DNA of 19,314 nt from Balneolales bacterium (GTDB taxonomy: Bacteria > Bacteroidota > Rhodothermia > Balneolales > Natronogracilivirgulaceae), in the NCBI GenBank assembly GCA_007116685.1, contig SKIC01000301.1, forward strand, positions 1-19,314, read 5' to 3'. Position numbers and translations under genes: made by a program. Below are positions 16,701 through 19,314 of this stretch, in pieces. The first letter of the stretch is position 1. The number at the start of each line of letters is the position of its first letter. The notes under the pieces were generated by a model that was given only the letters and a program-made list of their open reading frames with translations, did not search any database and had not been told where the DNA came from.

Positions 16701-18713
16701 GTTCTGCCTGAGCCTTTCAATAACGAAGTAGAAAGTGATCCTTACACCATCACACAAAAGAATAGTACCATTTCTCAGCCAAATGTAATTTTGGATGAAA
16801 CAATTGCCAGTACGAACACAAACTACACAATATCATTTCTTGTCGGTTCTAATGGTCGGTTACCTGCAGGTAACAGTAACATCATTCTGACATTTCCCGG
16901 TGCTGTTGATATTAGCAACATTAACAATCCTGGAAATGAAACTACTGTTAATGGAATTACGACCACTCCAACCATTGATGGCAATACTTTAACTATTCCT
17001 GTTCCTCCAGACACTGAAATTATCAACAACAGTTTGATTACTCTCTCTATTGAGGGTATCACAAATCCTGCTTCTGATGGTTCTTACTCTATTTCTGCTT
17101 CAACGACTATTGAACCAACAGTAATTACCAGTACAAACTTTTTTATCGGAAATTCAAATATTTCATTTGTTGAAAGTTCTCTGGTTATTGTAAGAGAATT
17201 CGGCACTGAAAGTCCTGAATGTCCGCAGGGCGATTGTTTGTACGAAAGTTTAGACGACAATCAGTCATATGTAAACGTGCAACCTTCCCTAAGATTTGAG
17301 TTCAGAATAGAAGGAGATCCCTTAACTACTTCTGACTTTATTACCCTTAGGTTACCACCAGGCTCTCAAATTGGTGCAAATGCTGATAGTGAGCTTCGAA
17401 TCATAAATTTGGAAGGAGATCCGCTTACTTTCACTCAAGCACCCGTAACTTCTCAGGATCGATCTGATAAGATATTAAGGTTTAGCGTTGGTACAGAACT
17501 ACCCGCAAGCTTAGCACCTGGTGACAACTATGTTCTAAGGTTTAATCCGCTCAGTGGAATTTTTAACCCTGCAGAACCAACCTCGAATGCGCGTTATGAA
17601 ATATCCTCAACACAATCTCCAGAAGGGACCTTTTCAAGAACTAATGCTGTAGAACTACAAAGAGTACCTGAAACATTGAGTTTTATCGATGACCTTAAAG
17701 TTACTCTAGGCACTTATGAAAGTTTAGGGGATAGAGTAACTGTAGAATGGGAATTTACAACCGGCGAATTTGGAACTTTAGAAAGTGGCGTTGGTCGGTT
17801 CTTCATGACTTTTGCAGACTATATGACCATGCCAACTACTATTGGTAATTCGACCGTTAGTTTAAGTACTAATTCTACTAGTGGCACACCACAAAATATT
17901 TCTGTAGCAGGAAATGTTGTAACACTAACTTTACCATCAGATGCAAACATCAGAGGAAATACCAGAGTTACCATAAACTTTTCAAAAGATTCTAATATTA
18001 GAGTTGGAAGCACACCTAACTTCGGTGAGCCTTCTTCTACACAAAGTGGCTCTATGATGCCTCTGGGAGATTCTATTGCTAATGCCGATTTCTCTATTTC
18101 CAGTTCTTCTGAGCTAGGTAGTAGTGCACCAAGCGTTCTACCTGTAGAAATGGTTGAATACGGTGTGACAGCTTCAAGCTCTAGCCGATTTCCAATTATT
18201 TATTGGGAAACTGCTACTGAGTATGAAAATTATGGATTTGAAATATATCGCAGGTTCGGCGATGAATCCAATTCCTGGCAATCAATCGGATTCGTTGAGG
18301 GTGCCGGAAATTCAACATCCAGAAAACAATACTCACTCGAAGATACTGCTATTGAAAAATCAGGATACTACTATTACAAAATTGTTCAAATGGATTTCGA
18401 TGGAACAACCGAAACCTTCGGTCCATTAGAATTCTTATTTGACGCACCGGAACGCTTTTCTTTGGCACAAAACTATCCAAATCCTTTTAACCCAATTACT
18501 ATTATACCAGTAAACATTGCGCATGAAACACAGGTTTCTGTTGTCGTTTATGATGTTCTCGGCAGACGAGTTTCAGTGTTGATGGATGATGTACAACAAC
18601 CGGGTCAATACAGTTTATCTTTCGATGCTTCCCGATTAGCCAGCGGCGTTTACTTTGTTCGCATGGTTGCCGATGGTCAAGTATTTACTCGGAAGATGAT
18701 GCTTGTAAAATAA
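13719..18713 (+). CDS. Giant modular surface protein with T9SS type-A sorting domain
   Basis: The 1664-residue product begins with a Sec signal peptide (FALAFIAVFLLLINN core, likely cleavage after VFAQ near residue 29). Residues about 40-1460 consist of roughly ten divergent modules of about 135-165 residues. Each has the pattern: extended strand, 'TGsxGxl', an '(I/V)xxxFPxxxxxP' strand, a short 'I..P..' loop, and a closing 'aGIxNPxxxGxYxxxvxTsaeP' block. The composition is Ser/Thr/Asn/Ile-rich and very low in Lys and Cys, suggesting stacked beta-sandwiches. A FnIII-like domain typical of T9SS cargo follows (about 1474-1575, LPVEMVEYGV ... YYYYKIVQMDFDG), then the sorting domain (about 1581-1664, QNYPNPFNPITI ... 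RKMMLVK). The only cysteines are C1168 and C1173. No catalytic motif is visible. Adhesin or surface-structural role is inferred from architecture. Confidence 0.9.
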   Translation: MKSLLQKFALAFIAVFLLLINNANYVFAQVDSDNNPDKVTVTGSISLAHFESNLNARFTDMFIDYVIPNRPGNPDHTPNQSNFTITFPNDFGIPSSIPTSSFLFNGVPANSVSIDVGGSETTITAETPQGYNQQTVRISILASAGISNPPNSNVGGYTISTLMPGNNNLPGSVTLEIDEEPTFVSQAAVTPASSIAGLGSRYVIEFSLGELGAMPAGSEIILQFDPATGIPDNTNIGGINLNGTPATNVLGDGNTTLSITTPIALSNNQAVILTISRNVGIINPSPPGTYFAEVSTSAEPTPVTSSGISYSDPESLSFSAILLSDNRVNATSGYEIEFVTGSGSALFGEADKIVFDFPENTLIPPTINNSRVSISVAGGFSDNPSNISIDGNRVKLTTPFDIPGGSEVVVNFSPLAGVQNPSQTINPDPISDNYILTAFTENAAEQIVDAATPSNPYVILDSGSNINSVEVAASGNQGAPGTYDISFSTGDRGRIEEDVSTITVRFGSGTTFPANLNDISASIDSTNVTQFEETGTTGRELTFTLPSGVLIGNNASVEMEISGVINPDDGGTKNLAVKTSAEPTFITSNDYSFGAGTFTVTRAEPSDLQVNDENVEFEIRLNNNFNLQANTASVFLRFPSGTVIPETIPTGAINVTSGNANNVEEVIRLTDRTIQVRLSRNGNGDGTFGGLDIAASAGIRNTSIPGEYTMQVWTTNAPNQRSGPSFTLTSRNSDLVTSGSVTSNPNVEEFKNPEFTISFTTGSNGRLRGGTSVGSNTITVQYPAEFDLPASITNTEITVNSQSASSVFVNTSENTITVGMPAGLTIENNQLVTLKILPGAGIANPSIAPESESEVFPIGVRTNADNGGFVTENLTITESAPLTITSLSLNNVLGTNDVTSYSIRFRTGTGQVIASPPQGVVQLRFDEKVGLPNSILNEHIRINNINSQGISVSGQTISIIVPQELAALDEHRINISAEAGIIHPYEPGDYTITLVLPEPFNNEVESDPYTITQKNSTISQPNVILDETIASTNTNYTISFLVGSNGRLPAGNSNIILTFPGAVDISNINNPGNETTVNGITTTPTIDGNTLTIPVPPDTEIINNSLITLSIEGITNPASDGSYSISASTTIEPTVITSTNFFIGNSNISFVESSLVIVREFGTESPECPQGDCLYESLDDNQSYVNVQPSLRFEFRIEGDPLTTSDFITLRLPPGSQIGANADSELRIINLEGDPLTFTQAPVTSQDRSDKILRFSVGTELPASLAPGDNYVLRFNPLSGIFNPAEPTSNARYEISSTQSPEGTFSRTNAVELQRVPETLSFIDDLKVTLGTYESLGDRVTVEWEFTTGEFGTLESGVGRFFMTFADYMTMPTTIGNSTVSLSTNSTSGTPQNISVAGNVVTLTLPSDANIRGNTRVTINFSKDSNIRVGSTPNFGEPSSTQSGSMMPLGDSIANADFSISSSSELGSSAPSVLPVEMVEYGVTASSSSRFPIIYWETATEYENYGFEIYRRFGDESNSWQSIGFVEGAGNSTSRKQYSLEDTAIEKSGYYYYKIVQMDFDGTTETFGPLEFLFDAPERFSLAQNYPNPFNPITIIPVNIAHETQVSVVVYDVLGRRVSVLMDDVQQPGQYSLSFDASRLASGVYFVRMVADGQVFTRKMMLVK
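13870..18060 (+). repeat. About ten divergent tandem protein modules within the giant surface protein
   Basis: Modules can be phased by the recurrent closing motif (A/S)G(I/V)xNP and its variants. It is encoded near 14141 (SAGISNP), 14550 (NVGIINP), 14961 (LAGVQNP), 15401 (SGVINP), 15801 (SAGIRNT), 16230 (GAGIANP), 16645 (EAGIIHP), 17050 (EGITNP), 17545 (LSGIFNP) and a decayed copy near 17980 (DSNIRVG). Spacing is about 400-440 bp except for one ~500-bp interval that holds an insertion with the CPQGDC pair. Nucleotide identity between modules is visibly low, so this is an old protein-level repeat, not a recent DNA duplication. Confidence 0.8.
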
Positions 18714-18738
18714 ACATCAGCATTACATTGATGAATTT

Positions 18739-18774
18739 AAAAATGCTCAATCATTACCTTGGTTGAGCATTTTT
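18739..18774. terminator. Bidirectional terminator between the giant surface protein and the thioredoxin-like gene
   Basis: AAAAATGCTCAA (18739-18750) pairs perfectly with TTGAGCATTTTT (18763-18774) across a 12-nt loop. It has an A-run on the left and a T-run on the right, so it can stop transcription from both sides. It lies 25 bp after the surface-protein stop and 4 bp beyond the stop of the convergent gene. Confidence 0.88.
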
Positions 18775-18778
18775 TATG

Positions 18779-19314
18779 TTATATAACTTCCAAAACAGCC
18801 ATTTCGAACTCTTCGAAGGTACGGGCACCTCTGATTTGGCTATGAATGTTTCCTTCTCTGTCTATGATATAAGTGATGGGGCGGATCGTTTCAAATAAGT
18901 AGAATTCAGAAGGTATAATTGTATCGGGTTTTAAAATCCCCACATCCTGAGCCAGACTTTCAAATCTGTTCAAGAATGGACGCACCTCTTGTTCCGTTTC
19001 ATCGGAAACACATACTACAACCACATCATCGGGATAGGTTTGTGCCAGTTTGCTTAAATCCGGCATTTCTTTCACGCATGGAGCGCACCAGGTTGCCCAA
19101 AAATTCAATACCACAATACTGCCTTCGTAATCTGTGAGGGAAGTTTCAGCAAGATTGTTTTCGGTCAGAGTTAAAAAGGAAAATTCCGGTGCAGGCATTC
19201 CGATTGGGTCAGCTCGTGGACCGGGCTCAACAACTCTTGTGATTTGAGGCTCAGGGTCTGCAATCATCCCAAAAATGATGAAAACAAATCCTGTAAATAA
19301 ACTGAAAGCCGCTA
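18779..19314 (-). CDS. Membrane-anchored TlpA/ResA-like thiol-disulfide oxidoreductase (5' partial)
   Basis: The frame stays open to the window edge, so the gene starts outside. An internal ATG at 19267 would give only 162 residues and would cut off a hydrophobic segment. The upstream codons 19312-19268 encode AAFSLFTGFVFIIFG, which looks like a membrane anchor or signal segment directly before MIADPEP. The periplasmic domain has the AhpC/TSA-TlpA features: GMPAPEFSF, then VVLNFWATWCAPCVKEMP with the redox-active CAPC. The cis-proline segment is IRPITYIIDREG. Such proteins reduce periplasmic disulfides, for example in cytochrome c maturation, or act in redox defence; the partner cannot be told from this window. 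It converges on the giant surface-protein gene. Confidence 0.88.
   Translation of the reverse strand, partial: AAFSLFTGFVFIIFGMIADPEPQITRVVEPGPRADPIGMPAPEFSFLTLTENNLAETSLTDYEGSIVVLNFWATWCAPCVKEMPDLSKLAQTYPDDVVVVCVSDETEQEVRPFLNRFESLAQDVGILKPDTIIPSEFYLFETIRPITYIIDREGNIHSQIRGARTFEEFEMAVLEVI

Noticed and set aside
13870..18060. Module array as a DNA-level tandem repeat or mobile element
   Set aside because: The modules are similar only at protein level and diverged in sequence; no near-identical DNA copies, terminal repeats or transposase are seen.

Overview
The window looks like a chromosomal segment from a moderately AT-leaning member of the FCB superphylum, most likely Balneolota/Rhodothermota or a close relative. 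Two things point there. First, two very large secreted proteins end in a type IX secretion (T9SS) type-A sorting domain of the NYPNPFNP...YDxLGRRV...FDASRLASGxY...RKMML(I/V)K form, which is common in that group. Second, the tRNA promoter fits the Bacteroidota -33/-7 pattern (TTG-N21-TAnnTTTG). Most genes have no clear Shine-Dalgarno sequence; argC is the exception.

Layout. Positions 1-132 hold the 3' end of an ABC-2 type permease gene. A short GC-rich palindrome follows, then tRNA-Val(UAC) on the minus strand with its own promoter and terminator. A 1381-residue secreted subtilase (S8) with DUF4397-like modules and a T9SS tail occupies 729-4874. It is separated by a bidirectional terminator from a convergent minus-strand block, 4968-9637. 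That block holds a small coiled-coil protein gene and the arginine operon argB-argD-argC-argJ, read right to left. A divergent intergenic region (9638-9861) leads into plus-strand genes: a small ankyrin-repeat protein, a PlsC-type acyltransferase, a HemG/HemY-type porphyrinogen oxidase and a YeeZ-like NAD(P)-binding protein. Next is a 1664-residue T9SS surface protein built from about ten divergent modules (13719-18713). A bidirectional terminator separates it from a convergent, membrane-anchored TlpA/ResA-like thioredoxin gene whose 5' end runs off the window.

How the genes work together. ArgB, ArgC, ArgD and ArgJ take glutamate, as its N-acetyl derivative, to ornithine; ArgJ recycles the acetyl group. 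The other central genes are single housekeeping functions in phospholipid and heme synthesis. The two giant proteins are probably exported across the outer membrane by a T9SS encoded elsewhere, one as a protease and one as an adhesin-like or structural surface protein.

I see no CRISPR array, prophage, insertion sequence or evident defence system. The least ordinary material is the modular architecture of the two giant secreted proteins, and the pairing of an ArgJ pathway with an acetylglutamate kinase that lacks the arginine-sensing N-terminal helix.
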